Part shown: piece after piece, positions 19,367-28,973 of the stretch
How the letters are laid out: the number at the start of each line of letters is the position of its first letter
How positions within the stretch are numbered: the first letter of the stretch is position 1
From: Thermus oshimai DSM 12092
GTDB lineage: Bacteria > Deinococcota > Deinococci > Deinococcales > Thermaceae
Length of the DNA stretch: 64,000 nt
Assembly (NCBI RefSeq): GCF_000373145.1
Contig: NZ_KB890614.1
Location: 271,282-335,281, forward strand
Direction of reading: 5' to 3'
Position numbers and translations under genes: made by a program
The notes under the pieces: generated by a model
Databases searched by the model: none
The model's input: the letters and a program-made list of their open reading frames with translations, nothing else
Told to the model about the DNA's origin: nothing

Positions 19367-19798
19367 ATGAAAAGGTGGCTTTTCGGCGTGTCCTTGGTCC
19401 TGCTCCTCCTTCTGGCCTTCGTGGGGTACCGGGGGTACGTGGCCCTGGGGCGCCTCGAGGCGCGGGTGGCGGCCCTGGAGGAGCGCCTTTCTGCCCAGGA
19501 GGAGGCCCTAAAGACCTTGGGGGGCCGGGTGGCGGACCTGGAAAAGGAGGTGCTCCAGGCCCCTGCCGAGCCCCTGGCCCTGCCCCAGCCCCCCGAGGCC
19601 CCCGCGCCCCCCGCCTGGCCCTACGTGCTTGGGGCCTTGGTGGTGGCCCTCCTCCTTTACCTCCTTTTCCGCCTGCTCCTGCCTTCGCGCCCCGCCTCCC
19701 TTAAGGAGGGAAAGGGCGCCTCTTTCGCCGAGGAGCTCCAGGAGGAAAAGCGCATGGAGGAGGAGGGCGCTCCCCCTAAGCCTGAGGACCGGAGTTAA
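19367..19798 (+). CDS. single-pass or two-pass membrane protein with coiled coil
   Basis: A 143-residue protein. An N-terminal hydrophobic segment (about residues 3-20) is followed by a short coiled coil of heptad-like charged residues (LEARVAALEERLSAQEEAL, about 26-58), a Pro/Ala linker, a second hydrophobic segment (about 83-103) and a charged tail. I chose the ATG at 19367 because of AAAGGAGG seven bases upstream; an ATG at 19319 would add 16 residues that do not look like a signal. I do not recognise a family. It is divergent from the carboxyltransferase and ends at a shared hairpin with etfA. Confidence 0.7.
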   Translation: MKRWLFGVSLVLLLLLAFVGYRGYVALGRLEARVAALEERLSAQEEALKTLGGRVADLEKEVLQAPAEPLALPQPPEAPAPPAWPYVLGALVVALLLYLLFRLLLPSRPASLKEGKGASFAEELQEEKRMEEEGAPPKPEDRS

Positions 19799-19801
19799 GT
19801 G

Positions 19802-19829
19802 CCCCGCCGAAGCCTTCGCTTCGGCGGGG
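19802..19829. terminator. bidirectional hairpin between the coiled-coil gene and etfA
   Basis: A perfect 11-bp stem (CCCCGCCGAAG at 19802-19812, complement at 19819-19829) with loop CCTTCG lies between convergent genes, 13 bases from the etfA stop. No clear T-run follows on either strand, so termination strength is uncertain. Confidence 0.65.
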
Positions 19830-19841
19830 GCCCCAAGGGTC

Positions 19842-20789
19842 TTAGTCTTTCAGCTTCTTCACCGCCTGGATCAGGGCGGGCAGGACCTGGTGCACGTCCC
19901 CCACGATGCCGTAGTCCGCGTGCTTGAAGATGGGGGCCTCGGGGTCCTTGTTCACCGCTACGATGTACTTGCTCTTGTTCATCCCGGCGAGGTGCTGCAC
20001 CGCCCCGGAAACCCCCAGGGCGATGTAGAGGGTGGGCTGCACGGTCTTGCCCGTCTGGCCCACCTGCTCGCCGTAGGGGCGCCAGCCCGCGTCCACCACC
20101 GCCCGGGTGGCCCCCACCGCGCCCCCGAGGAGGGCGGCGAGCTCCTCTATGGCCTTGAAGGCCTCCGCGCTCCCCATGCCCCGGCCCCCCGTGACCACCA
20201 CGTCCGCCTCGGCGAGGGAGACCCCCTTCTTCTCCTCCTGGATCTTCTCCAGGACCTCCACCGTTTCCACCGGCGGGAGGGGGAGGGCCTCCACCCGGCC
20301 TTCCCCTTTGGGCTCGGCGGGGGGGGTGGTGTTGGGCTTCACGGTGAGCACCACCGGGAGGGCGGCCTTCACCTTTTGGGTTACCCGGTTCAGGTAGGCG
20401 TAGCGGGTGGCGTAGACCTCGCCCCCCTCGGCCCAGGACTCCAGGGTGTCCTCCAGAAGCCCCGCCCCCAGGGCGAAGGCCACCCGGCCCAGGTAGGTGC
20501 GGGACTGGCGGGAGGAGGGGGCAACCACGGCCTTAGCCCCCTTCTTGGCCGCCTCCAAAACGGCCTTGGCCCAGCGCTCCGCGGTGTAGGGGCCGGCCTC
20601 CACGGTGTAGAGGAGGTCCACGTACCTGCGGGCCTCCTCCGCCACTCCGCCCAGGCCCTCCCCGATGAGGACCCCCGCCACCTCGCCCCCCAAGGCCTCC
20701 TGGAGCCGGTAGGCCCGGGCGAGGGCCTCGAGGCTCCCCTTTCTCAGCCGGTTTCCGTCGTGGTCCAGCACCACCAGGATCATGGCCAC
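19842..20789 (-). CDS. etfA: electron transfer flavoprotein alpha subunit
   Basis: A 315-residue ETF alpha subunit, which carries FAD and passes electrons from acyl-CoA dehydrogenases to a membrane quinone oxidoreductase. The C-terminal FAD-binding domain has VVTGGRGMGSAEAF, GATRAVVDAGWRPYGEQVGQTGKTV, YIALGVSGAVQHLAGM and VAVNKDPEAPIFKHADYGIVGD (shown in part). It lies 3 bases after etfB, and after acd on the same strand, in an acd-etfB-etfA operon. The likely membrane acceptor in this genome is the Fe-S protein at 47.7 kb. Confidence 0.96.
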   Translation of the reverse strand: MAMILVVLDHDGNRLRKGSLEALARAYRLQEALGGEVAGVLIGEGLGGVAEEARRYVDLLYTVEAGPYTAERWAKAVLEAAKKGAKAVVAPSSRQSRTYLGRVAFALGAGLLEDTLESWAEGGEVYATRYAYLNRVTQKVKAALPVVLTVKPNTTPPAEPKGEGRVEALPLPPVETVEVLEKIQEEKKGVSLAEADVVVTGGRGMGSAEAFKAIEELAALLGGAVGATRAVVDAGWRPYGEQVGQTGKTVQPTLYIALGVSGAVQHLAGMNKSKYIVAVNKDPEAPIFKHADYGIVGDVHQVLPALIQAVKKLKD

Positions 20790-20792
20790 CTC

Positions 20793-21536
20793 CTAGATCA
20801 CCTTGGCCTCTTCGTGGAGGAGCCGGACCAGCTCCTCCGCCGCGGCCACGGGGTCCTTGCCGTCCAGGATCTTTCCGAGCCTGGCCTTTTCCTGGATGGT
20901 CTCCTCCAGGAGGGCCACCTTGGGGCTCACCTGGGCGGCCACCTTGCGGATCTCCTTTTTCTTGGCCTTCATGATGCCGGGGAGGGTGGGGTAGCGGGGC
21001 TCGTTCAGGCCCTGCTGGGTGGTGAAGACCGCGGGGAGCCGCACCCGCACCCACTCCGCCCCCTCGTCCAGGTCGTGCTTGGCCCGGGCGGTTTCGCCTT
21101 CCAGCTCGAGGGCGGTGGTCCAGGCCACCACCGGCACCCCCAGGGCCTCCGCCAGGGCGCCCCCCAGGGCTTGGCTGTCCCAGTCCGCCTGCTGCCCCCC
21201 GGTGAGGACGAGGGTGGGGGCCTCCTCCCGGAGCACGGGGGCCAGGGCCTCCGCCACCGCCACGGGGTCGGCGTAGCCCTCATGGACCACGTGCACCCCC
21301 CGGTCCATGCCCATGGCCAAGGCGGTGCGGATGGCCTCCTCCACCCGCTCAGGGCCAAAGCCCACCACCACGGCCTCCCCCCCGTGCTTCTCCTTCAGCC
21401 GCAGGGCCTCCTCCACCGCGTACTCGTCCATCTGGTCCAGGATGAGGGTGGCCCCCGAGAGGTCCACCCGCCCCCCCTGGACCTTGAGCCTGCTCTCCCC
21501 GTCGGGGACCTGCCGGATCACCGCGATGAACTTCAT
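20793..21536 (-). CDS. etfB: electron transfer flavoprotein beta subunit
   Basis: A 247-residue ETF beta subunit that forms a heterodimer with EtfA and binds AMP as a structural nucleotide. The DQMDEYAVEEALRLKE segment, the TGGQQADWDSQALGG loop and RVRLPAVFTTQQGLNEPRYP are family hallmarks. The start MKFIAVIRQVPDGE fits homologues, and a GGAGG site lies upstream. It is the middle gene of the acd-etfB-etfA operon, 11 bases after acd. Confidence 0.96.
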   Translation of the reverse strand: MKFIAVIRQVPDGESRLKVQGGRVDLSGATLILDQMDEYAVEEALRLKEKHGGEAVVVGFGPERVEEAIRTALAMGMDRGVHVVHEGYADPVAVAEALAPVLREEAPTLVLTGGQQADWDSQALGGALAEALGVPVVAWTTALELEGETARAKHDLDEGAEWVRVRLPAVFTTQQGLNEPRYPTLPGIMKAKKKEIRKVAAQVSPKVALLEETIQEKARLGKILDGKDPVAAAEELVRLLHEEAKVI

Positions 21537-21547
21537 CTCCTCGCCTC

Positions 21548-22693
<1,146 letters not shown>

Positions 22694-22735
22694 CCTGACC
22701 TCCTTGGGGCCCCCGGGCGGGCCTCCCTTTGACCA

Positions 22736-22764
22736 AGTCTAAGATTTTCGCCCCGCCCTTGCAA
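22736..22764 (-). promoter_or_regulatory. full sigma-A promoter of the acd-etfB-etfA operon
   Basis: On the - strand -35 TTGCAA (22764-22759), a 17-base spacer and -10 TAGACT (22741-22736) are followed by a leader of about 35 bases ending in AAGGAGG before the ATG. This is one of the best-formed promoters in the window. Confidence 0.75.
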
Positions 22765-22792
22765 CCCCGGCCCCATGCTACCATGGGGGCAG

Positions 22793-25687
22793 ATGCGGCT
22801 TTCTGGAGCCCTTTCCGTCCTCGGGCGCTTTCAGCGGGCTCTTCTCAAGGACCTCGAGCCCACCCAGATCCTGAGAAACCTCCTGGAAGTGGCCACGGAG
22901 GAGGGGGCGGAGCGGGCGGCCCTGTTCCTCTACCACCCCGAGACCCGGGAGCTGGTGGGGGAGGTGGCCTCGGGCCGGGGGCGGCACTACACGGTCTCGG
23001 CCATCGCCCTGCCCCTCTACCGGAAGGGGGAGGTGCAGGAGGCCTTTTTCTCCGAGGGGCCGGTGAAGCGGGGCGAGGAGTGGCTCCTTCCCGTGGTGGG
23101 GGAGGAGGGGGACTACTGCTGGGCCGACCCCGAGGCGCGGTGCACCCAGCGCCCCCGCGCAAGCCGGGAAAGCCGCCCCCTCATCTGCCCCTCCTGCCCC
23201 CGCTTTGCCGCCAAAGGGGTGCTGAGCCTGGAGGGGGTCCCCGAGCCCCTAAAGCCCCTCCTTCCCCTCTTGGCCCAGCTCACCGCCTTGGCCCTGAAAA
23301 ACGCCCACCTCCTGAAGGAGCGGGACGGGGCCCTGGCCCGGCTTGCCCGCCAGGCGGAGGCCCTGGCCCACGTCACCGCCCTCTCCCGGGAGATCGCCCG
23401 CTCCCTGGAGCCCGACGCCGTGCTGGAAACCCTGGCCCGGGCCCTGAAGGAGCGCTTCGGGTTCTACCGGGTCACCGTGGCCCTGGCCCGGGACGGGGTC
23501 CTCCAGGGCCACCTCACCCTCAAGGGGGAGGCCCTCTACTGGACGGAAGGGAGGAGCCGCATTCGCTTAAGCCTCGCCTCCTCCCCCGACCCCCTGGCCC
23601 GGGCGGTGCGGGAGGGCAAAACCCTCCTCCTCTCCCGGGAGGAGCTCCCTGAGCCCTTGAGGGGGGAGATGGGCGCCACGGTGGCCTTCGTGCCCATCCT
23701 GGCGGAGGGGGAGGCCCTGGGGGCGTTGGCCGTGGACCACGGGCCTGGGGGGCCGGGGGTGAGCGAGGAGGAGGTGCGCTACCTGGAGCTCCTCTCGGGG
23801 GTGGCGGGGGTGGCCCTGAGGAACGCCCAGCTTTACCGGGAGAAGACCGCGCTCTCCTTAGCCCTGGCCTCGGAGCGGAAGCGGCTTTCGGAGGTGCTGG
23901 AGGAGCTCCCCGACGGGGTGGTGGTCCTCTTTGGGGAGCGGGGCTTCGCCAACGCCCGGGCCCGGGAGGCTTTGGGGGTGGGGGCGGAGGTGGGCCTGGC
24001 GGAGCTTCCCCTGGCCCTGGGCCCCGCCCTTTCCGGGGGGCGGACGGAGCTCCTTCTGGGGGGCCAGGCCTATAGCGTCCGGGGGCGCAGGCTTTCGGGC
24101 TTCAGCGTTCTCGTGCTCCACGACATCAGCGAGCGGGCCCGCATGGAAAAGGCCCTGAGGGATCAGGTGGCCTTTACCCAGGCCCTGGTGGACCTGGCCC
24201 AGGCCGCCCTGGCGGAGGGGCGCCTCGAGGCCCTGGCGGCGCGCATCGCCGAGCGGCTTCGGGGCCTTTTCGGGGCGGAGGAGGCCTTCCTGGCCGCGGA
24301 GGAGGGGGGGGCGTTGCGCCCCCTCTACACCACCTGCCCCCTGCCCCCTGGGGGCCTTCCCCGGCCCAACCTCCTGGAACGGGCCATGGAGGAGGGGAAG
24401 CCTTTGGGGGTGGAGGCCTTGGGCCGGGCGGACTGCGCCCTGGCGGAGGCCTTGGGCCTGAAATCGGCCCTCGTCATCCCCTTCCGGGCGGGGGGGTTTA
24501 GGGGCGGCCTCCTTCTCGGCTACAAGCGGCCCCGGCGTTTCGGCAAGGCCTTGGATCGGCTCGGCCAGCTCTCCGCCCTCCTGGCCCTGGTGCTGGAAAA
24601 GGCCCGCTTCCTGGAGCGCCTCGAGGCGGAGGAGGTGCGCCTCAGGGCCCTATTGGAAAACGCCCAGGACGTGGTCTACGTCCTGGACAGGGAGGGGTAT
24701 ATCCGCTTCGTGAGCGAAAGCGTCCGCCCGGTCCTCGGCTACGACCCCGAGGGGCACAAGAAGGCCCCCCTGAACGCCCTGGACTTCGTCCACCCCGAGG
24801 ACCGCCCCCTGGCCGAGAGCCTCTTCCGGGAGCTTTTGGCCCATGGGGGGGAGGTGCGCTCGGCGGCGTTCCGCGTCCTCCACGCCTCGGGGGAGCCCAT
24901 CCCCATGGAGGCCTTCGGCCGGAACCTCCTCCACGACCCCCGGGTGGGGGGGGTGGTGGTCACCCTGCGGGACTTAAGGCCCCACCTGGAGGCGGAGCGG
25001 CTCAAAGGGGAGTTCATCGCCGCGGTGAGCCACGAGCTCAGGACCCCTCTGGCGGTGATCATGGGCCTGGCGGAGCTTCTCAAGGAGGAGGGCCTTTCCC
25101 CTTCCGCAGAGGAGTCCGTAGAGCTCATCCTGGAAAGCGCCTTCCGCCTCAAGACCATGGTGGACAACCTCCTGGACACGAGCCGCTTGGAGGCCGGCCG
25201 CTTTGAGGTGAACCGGCGGCCTGTGCACCTGGCCCCCCTTCTAAGAGACCTGGCCCGGAGCTTTTCCGGGGTGGCCCGGCTTTCGGGGGTGGGCTTTTCG
25301 GTGGAGGTGGAGGAGCTTCCCCTTTTCCTCGCCGACCCCGACCGGGTGGTGCAGGTGGTGGGGAACCTCTTGAGTAACGCCTTCAAGTTCACCCCCCCAG
25401 GGGGGGAGGTGCGGCTTTCCGCCCGCGCCACAGAGGAGGCGGTGGTCCTGGAGGTGGCGGACACCGGCCCCGGCATCCCCAAGGAGGACCTGCCCCGCCT
25501 TTTCCAGCGCTACGCCCGGGCCAAGAACGCGGAGAAACGGGGGGTTTCGGGCACGGGGCTTGGCCTTTTCATCTCCAAGCACATCGTGGAGGCCCACGGG
25601 GGGCGGATCGAGGTGGAGACGGAGGAGGGGAAGGGAAGCCGCTTCCGGGTTATCCTACCCCTGTATGGCCCGGATCCTCCTCATTGA
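22793..25687 (+). CDS. multidomain sensor histidine kinase (GAF/PAS-type input, HisKA-HATPase)
   Basis: A 964-residue cytoplasmic sensor kinase with no membrane segment. Domains: a GAF-like region at about 10-190 holding four cysteines (C109-x7-C117-x14-C132-x2-C135), a second GAF-like region at about 200-370, a degenerate PAS-like stretch at about 380-460, a third GAF-like region at about 470-610, and a PAS domain at about 615-735. The HisKA box has H747 in AAVSHELRTPL. The ATPase domain has NLLSNAFKFTPP, ADTGPGIP and GTGLGLF. I chose the ATG at 22793, with TACCAT 8 bases upstream, over one at 22775. It overlaps the response regulator by 23 bases. The cysteine cluster suggests redox, metal or heme sensing. 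Confidence 0.9.
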   Translation: MRLSGALSVLGRFQRALLKDLEPTQILRNLLEVATEEGAERAALFLYHPETRELVGEVASGRGRHYTVSAIALPLYRKGEVQEAFFSEGPVKRGEEWLLPVVGEEGDYCWADPEARCTQRPRASRESRPLICPSCPRFAAKGVLSLEGVPEPLKPLLPLLAQLTALALKNAHLLKERDGALARLARQAEALAHVTALSREIARSLEPDAVLETLARALKERFGFYRVTVALARDGVLQGHLTLKGEALYWTEGRSRIRLSLASSPDPLARAVREGKTLLLSREELPEPLRGEMGATVAFVPILAEGEALGALAVDHGPGGPGVSEEEVRYLELLSGVAGVALRNAQLYREKTALSLALASERKRLSEVLEELPDGVVVLFGERGFANARAREALGVGAEVGLAELPLALGPALSGGRTELLLGGQAYSVRGRRLSGFSVLVLHDISERARMEKALRDQVAFTQALVDLAQAALAEGRLEALAARIAERLRGLFGAEEAFLAAEEGGALRPLYTTCPLPPGGLPRPNLLERAMEEGKPLGVEALGRADCALAEALGLKSALVIPFRAGGFRGGLLLGYKRPRRFGKALDRLGQLSALLALVLEKARFLERLEAEEVRLRALLENAQDVVYVLDREGYIRFVSESVRPVLGYDPEGHKKAPLNALDFVHPEDRPLAESLFRELLAHGGEVRSAAFRVLHASGEPIPMEAFGRNLLHDPRVGGVVVTLRDLRPHLEAERLKGEFIAAVSHELRTPLAVIMGLAELLKEEGLSPSAEESVELILESAFRLKTMVDNLLDTSRLEAGRFEVNRRPVHLAPLLRDLARSFSGVARLSGVGFSVEVEELPLFLADPDRVVQVVGNLLSNAFKFTPPGGEVRLSARATEEAVVLEVADTGPGIPKEDLPRLFQRYARAKNAEKRGVSGTGLGLFISKHIVEAHGGRIEVETEEGKGSRFRVILPLYGPDPPH

Positions 25688-26027
25688 GGACGAACCCCTG
25701 GTGGCCCACACCCTGCGCCGCCACCTGGAGCGGGCAGGGCACCAGGTGGTCTGGGCCCCCTCCGGCGAAAGGGGGCTGGCCCTTTTGGGGGAGGGGTTCC
25801 AGCTGGTGGTCTGCGACCTGGTCATGCCCGGGCTTTCCGGCCTCGAGGTCATCCGGAGGATCAGGGAGGCGGGGGGCCCCCCGGTCCTGGCCCTTTCCGC
25901 CAGCGTCTCCGCCCAAAGCCAAGAGGAGGCCCTGCGGGCGGGGGCCCGGGCCTTTTTGGGCAAGCCTTTTGAGGCCCAGGGTCTTCTGGCCCTGGTGGAC
26001 CGCCTGCTGGGGGAAGGCCAGGCGTGA
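25665..26027 (+). CDS. single-domain response regulator (CheY-like receiver)
   Basis: A 120-residue receiver domain with no output domain. The acidic pair is in LLIEDEP, the phosphorylated aspartate is D51 in VVCDLVMPG, the Thr/Ser switch is in LALSAS, and the lysine is in FLGKPFE. The start at 25665 lies inside the 3' end of the kinase gene, and the stop overlaps the GTG of the P-type ATPase, so the three genes form a tightly coupled operon. Since it cannot bind DNA itself, it probably acts by protein contact or a phosphorelay; the ATPase is an obvious but untested candidate target. Confidence 0.9.
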   Translation: MARILLIEDEPLVAHTLRRHLERAGHQVVWAPSGERGLALLGEGFQLVVCDLVMPGLSGLEVIRRIREAGGPPVLALSASVSAQSQEEALRAGARAFLGKPFEAQGLLALVDRLLGEGQA

Positions 26028-28456
26028 GGGGTCTTACCCAGCAAGAGGCTGAACGGCGCCTTAAGGCGGTGGGCCCCAACGCCCTCCCCGAAAGGCCCCC
26101 CGAGCCCCTCTGGCGGAAGTTCCTCCGCCAGTTCCAAAGCCCCCTCATCTACATCCTCCTCTTCGCCCTCCTCCTGGAGGGGGGGCTGTGGCTTTGGGAA
26201 GGGGGCCAGGGGGTTCCCCTGGAGGCCTTGGCCATCCTGGCCATCCTCCTCCTGAACGCCCTTCTCGGGGTGTGGCAGGAGAAGCGCTCGGAAGAGGCCC
26301 TGCGCCGCCTCAAGGCCCTGGCCCAGCCCCTGGTCTGGGTCCTGCGGGACGGGGCCTTCCGCCGCCTGCCCAGCGCCCTCCTCGTCCCCGGGGACGTGGT
26401 GCGTCTGGAGGCGGGGGACCGGATTCCCGCGGACGGCCGCTTCCTGGAGGCCCATGGGGTCCTGCTGGACGAAAGCGTCCTCACCGGGGAAAGCGTCCCC
26501 CTGGAGAAGGGGGCGGGGGAGGAGGCCCTGGCGGGAACCCTTCTGGTCCGGGGCCGGGCCCTTCTGGAGGTCACCCGCACCGGCCCCCAGAGCGCCATGG
26601 GCCGCATCGCCGGCCTCCTTTCGGAGATGGAGGAGGAGAAGACCCCTTTAGAAAGGCGCCTCGAGGCCTTCGGCCGCCGGGTGGCCCGGCTGGTCCTCCT
26701 CCTCGCCTTCCTCCTGGTCCTCCTGGGGGCTTTGGCCGAGGGGTTTTCCCTGAAGATCCTCCTCTTCGCCGTGGCCCTGGCGGTGGCCGCGGTCCCCGAG
26801 GGCCTGCCCGCCATCCTGGCCGTGGCCCTGGCCCTGGGGGTGGAGCGCATGGCGCGAAGGAAGGCGGTGGTGCGCCGCCTTTCCGCGGTGGAGGCCCTGG
26901 GGAGCGTAACCCTCATCGCCACGGACAAGACGGGCACCCTCACGGAAAACCGCATGGAGGTCCAGGGGGTGCACTTCCCCGAAGGCTTCCCCAAGCCCCC
27001 AGAAGAGCTCGTCCTCCTGGCCATGGTCCTCCCCAACGACGCGGACCTGGACACGGGGGCCGGGGACCCCTTGGAGCTGGGCCTCCTCCGCTACGCCGCG
27101 GGGAGGGTGGACGTGAAGGCCCTGCGCCAAGCCCACCCCCGCCTTTCCGAGCGTCCCTTTGACAGCGCCTGGAAGTACATGCGGGTGACCACCCCCAAGG
27201 GGAGCTTCCTCAAGGGGGCCCCCGAGGCCCTCATCCCCCGCCTGGCCCTGGACGGGGAGGGCCAGGCCCGCCTGTTGGAGGAGGCCGAGGCCTTGGCGGA
27301 AGAGGGCTACCGCCTCCTGGCCCTGGCCTACGGGGAGGGGGAGCGGGAGGAAGGCCTCACCTTCTTGGGCTTCGTCCTCCTCCTGGACCCGCCCCGTCCT
27401 GAGGTGCCCGAGGCGGTGCGCCGGGTGCGGGAGGCGGGGGTGCGGGTGGTCATGGTCACCGGGGACCACCCGGCCACCGCCTTGGCCATCGCCAGGAAGG
27501 TGGGCCTAGGGGTCCGCCGGGTGGCCACGGGGGCGGAGATCCCCCGCTTGAGCCGGGAGGAGCTTCTGGAGGTGGACCTCTTCGCCCGGGTGGCCCCCGA
27601 GGACAAGCTCCGCATCGTGGAGGCCTACCAGGAGGCGGGGCACGTGGTGGCCATGACCGGGGACGGGGTGAACGACGCCCCGGCCCTCAAGCGGGCGGAC
27701 GTGGGGGTGGCCATGGGCCAGCGGGGCTCGGACGTCTCCCGGGAGGTGGCGGACCTGGTCCTTCTGGACGACAACTTCGCCACCATCGTGGCCGCCATAG
27801 AGGAGGGGCGGAACATCTTTGAGAACATCCAGAAGTTCCTGCGCTTCCTCTTCTCCACCAACCTCTCGGAGCTTTTGGTGGTTTCCCTGGGCCTGGTCTT
27901 CGCCGCCCTCCTCGGCCTGAGGGACCCGGAGGGTCACCTCCTCCTTCCCCTCACCGCGGTGCAGATCCTCTGGATCAACCTGGTCACCGACGGCCTCCCC
28001 GCCCTGGCCCTGGCCCTGGACCGGAACCCCGGGGTCCTCCTCCGCCCTCCCAGGCCCAAGGAGGCCCCCCTCCTGGACTCCTTGAGCCTCCGCTTCATCC
28101 TCCTCACGGGAAGCCTGAAGGCCCTGGTGGCCCTGGGGCTTCTCGCCCTCCTGCCCCTCTTCCTGGGCCTCGAGGGCGCCCGGGGGGCGGTCTTCCACTA
28201 CATGGCCATCGGCCAGCTCTTCTTCGCCTTCCCCGCCCGCCACACCCACCTCCACCCCCTGCCCAACCCCTGGCTCTCCGGGGCGGTGGCCCTGGGGGTC
28301 CTCCTCCAGCTTGGGATCGCGTTTTTCCTGCCCCAGGCCTTTGAAACCCCCCTCTTGCCCCCCCTGGCCTTGGGGGGGGTGGTGCTGGCCGCGCTGTTCA
28401 CCTGGCTCCTGGCGGAGGGGGTGGATCGGGTAATCTGGCGAAAGGAGGCGGCATGA
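26024..28456 (+). CDS. cation-transporting P-type ATPase (type II, Ca2+-like)
   Basis: An 810-residue P-type ATPase. It has the actuator motif LTGES, the phosphorylation motif DKTGTLTE with D301, the nucleotide-domain KGAPEAL and the hinge MTGDGVNDAPALKRADVGVAMG. The transport-site helix 4 reads AAVPEGLPAI, and helix 6 NLVTDGLPALAL; both match Ca2+-ATPases of the SERCA/PMCA type rather than heavy-metal pumps. About ten hydrophobic helices are visible. It starts with GTG overlapping the response-regulator stop. The last codons contain AAAGGAGG, a Shine-Dalgarno site for the truncated ORF that overlaps its stop. Ca2+ export is the likely role; H+ or Mn2+ remain possible. Confidence 0.9.
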   Translation: MRGLTQQEAERRLKAVGPNALPERPPEPLWRKFLRQFQSPLIYILLFALLLEGGLWLWEGGQGVPLEALAILAILLLNALLGVWQEKRSEEALRRLKALAQPLVWVLRDGAFRRLPSALLVPGDVVRLEAGDRIPADGRFLEAHGVLLDESVLTGESVPLEKGAGEEALAGTLLVRGRALLEVTRTGPQSAMGRIAGLLSEMEEEKTPLERRLEAFGRRVARLVLLLAFLLVLLGALAEGFSLKILLFAVALAVAAVPEGLPAILAVALALGVERMARRKAVVRRLSAVEALGSVTLIATDKTGTLTENRMEVQGVHFPEGFPKPPEELVLLAMVLPNDADLDTGAGDPLELGLLRYAAGRVDVKALRQAHPRLSERPFDSAWKYMRVTTPKGSFLKGAPEALIPRLALDGEGQARLLEEAEALAEEGYRLLALAYGEGEREEGLTFLGFVLLLDPPRPEVPEAVRRVREAGVRVVMVTGDHPATALAIARKVGLGVRRVATGAEIPRLSREELLEVDLFARVAPEDKLRIVEAYQEAGHVVAMTGDGVNDAPALKRADVGVAMGQRGSDVSREVADLVLLDDNFATIVAAIEEGRNIFENIQKFLRFLFSTNLSELLVVSLGLVFAALLGLRDPEGHLLLPLTAVQILWINLVTDGLPALALALDRNPGVLLRPPRPKEAPLLDSLSLRFILLTGSLKALVALGLLALLPLFLGLEGARGAVFHYMAIGQLFFAFPARHTHLHPLPNPWLSGAVALGVLLQLGIAFFLPQAFETPLLPPLALGGVVLAALFTWLLAEGVDRVIWRKEAA

Positions 28457-28521
28457 AGGCCAAAGACGCCGCCATCGCGGTCCCTGTGGGCACCAGCCTG
28501 AGGGAGAGGCTGGCCCCTTAG
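28453..28521 (+). pseudogene. 22-codon stub of a CBS-domain gene
   Basis: The ATG overlaps the ATPase stop and has a perfect AAAGGAGG eight bases upstream, so translation signals are excellent. The frame reads MKAKDAAIAVPVGTSLRERLAP and then stops. The pattern (KAKD, a short strand, then TSLRERL) looks like the first 20 residues of a CBS domain, which normally runs to about 60 residues per repeat. The stop is 4 bases before the end of the convergent usp. I read it as the remnant of a deleted CBS gene; a genuine 22-residue peptide is the less likely alternative. Confidence 0.5.
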
Positions 28522-28525
28522 GGCT

Positions 28526-28966
28526 TTACGCCCTGCGGTAGGGCACCACCAGGACGGGCTTGGGGCTTTTGCGCACCACCTCCAAGGTGACGCTTCCCAG
28601 AAGGAGCCGGTCCAGCCCCGTGCGGCCGTGGGTGGCCATGACGACGAGGTCGTGGTCCTCCGCCAGCCTCAGGATCACCTCCGCGGGGCGGCCTTCCAGG
28701 AGGTGGGCGCTGAACTCCACCCCCCGCTCCTGGGCCAGCCGGGTGGCCCGGTCCAGGGCCCGTAGCCCCTCCTGCCGGAGGTCCTCCAGGAGCTGTTCGT
28801 AATAGGGGACGGTCTCCCGCCCCAGAAGGAGGTTTGGCCTTAGGGGTTCCAGGACGTAGACCAGGCTCACCTGGGCCCGCAGGGCCTGGGCCAGGTCCAG
28901 GCCCTCCCGAAGGCTCCTTTCCGCGGCTTCGGAGCCGTCCGTGGGTAAAAGCAGGGTGCGGTACAT
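28526..28966 (-). CDS. universal stress protein (UspA family), second copy
   Basis: A 146-residue UspA-family protein. The N-terminus MYRTLLLPTDGSEAA, the DLVVMATHGRTG segment and the following LLLGSVTLEVV with KPVLVV fit the ATP-binding subclass (Gx2Gx9G-S/T). It lies 7 bases after the RNase J stop with a purine-rich GGGGAAG before the ATG, so it is probably the distal gene of the pnp-rnj transcript. The role is stress adaptation; a specific link with RNA decay is only positional. Confidence 0.92.
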   Translation of the reverse strand: MYRTLLLPTDGSEAAERSLREGLDLAQALRAQVSLVYVLEPLRPNLLLGRETVPYYEQLLEDLRQEGLRALDRATRLAQERGVEFSAHLLEGRPAEVILRLAEDHDLVVMATHGRTGLDRLLLGSVTLEVVRKSPKPVLVVPYRRA

Positions 28967-28973
28967 CTTCCCC

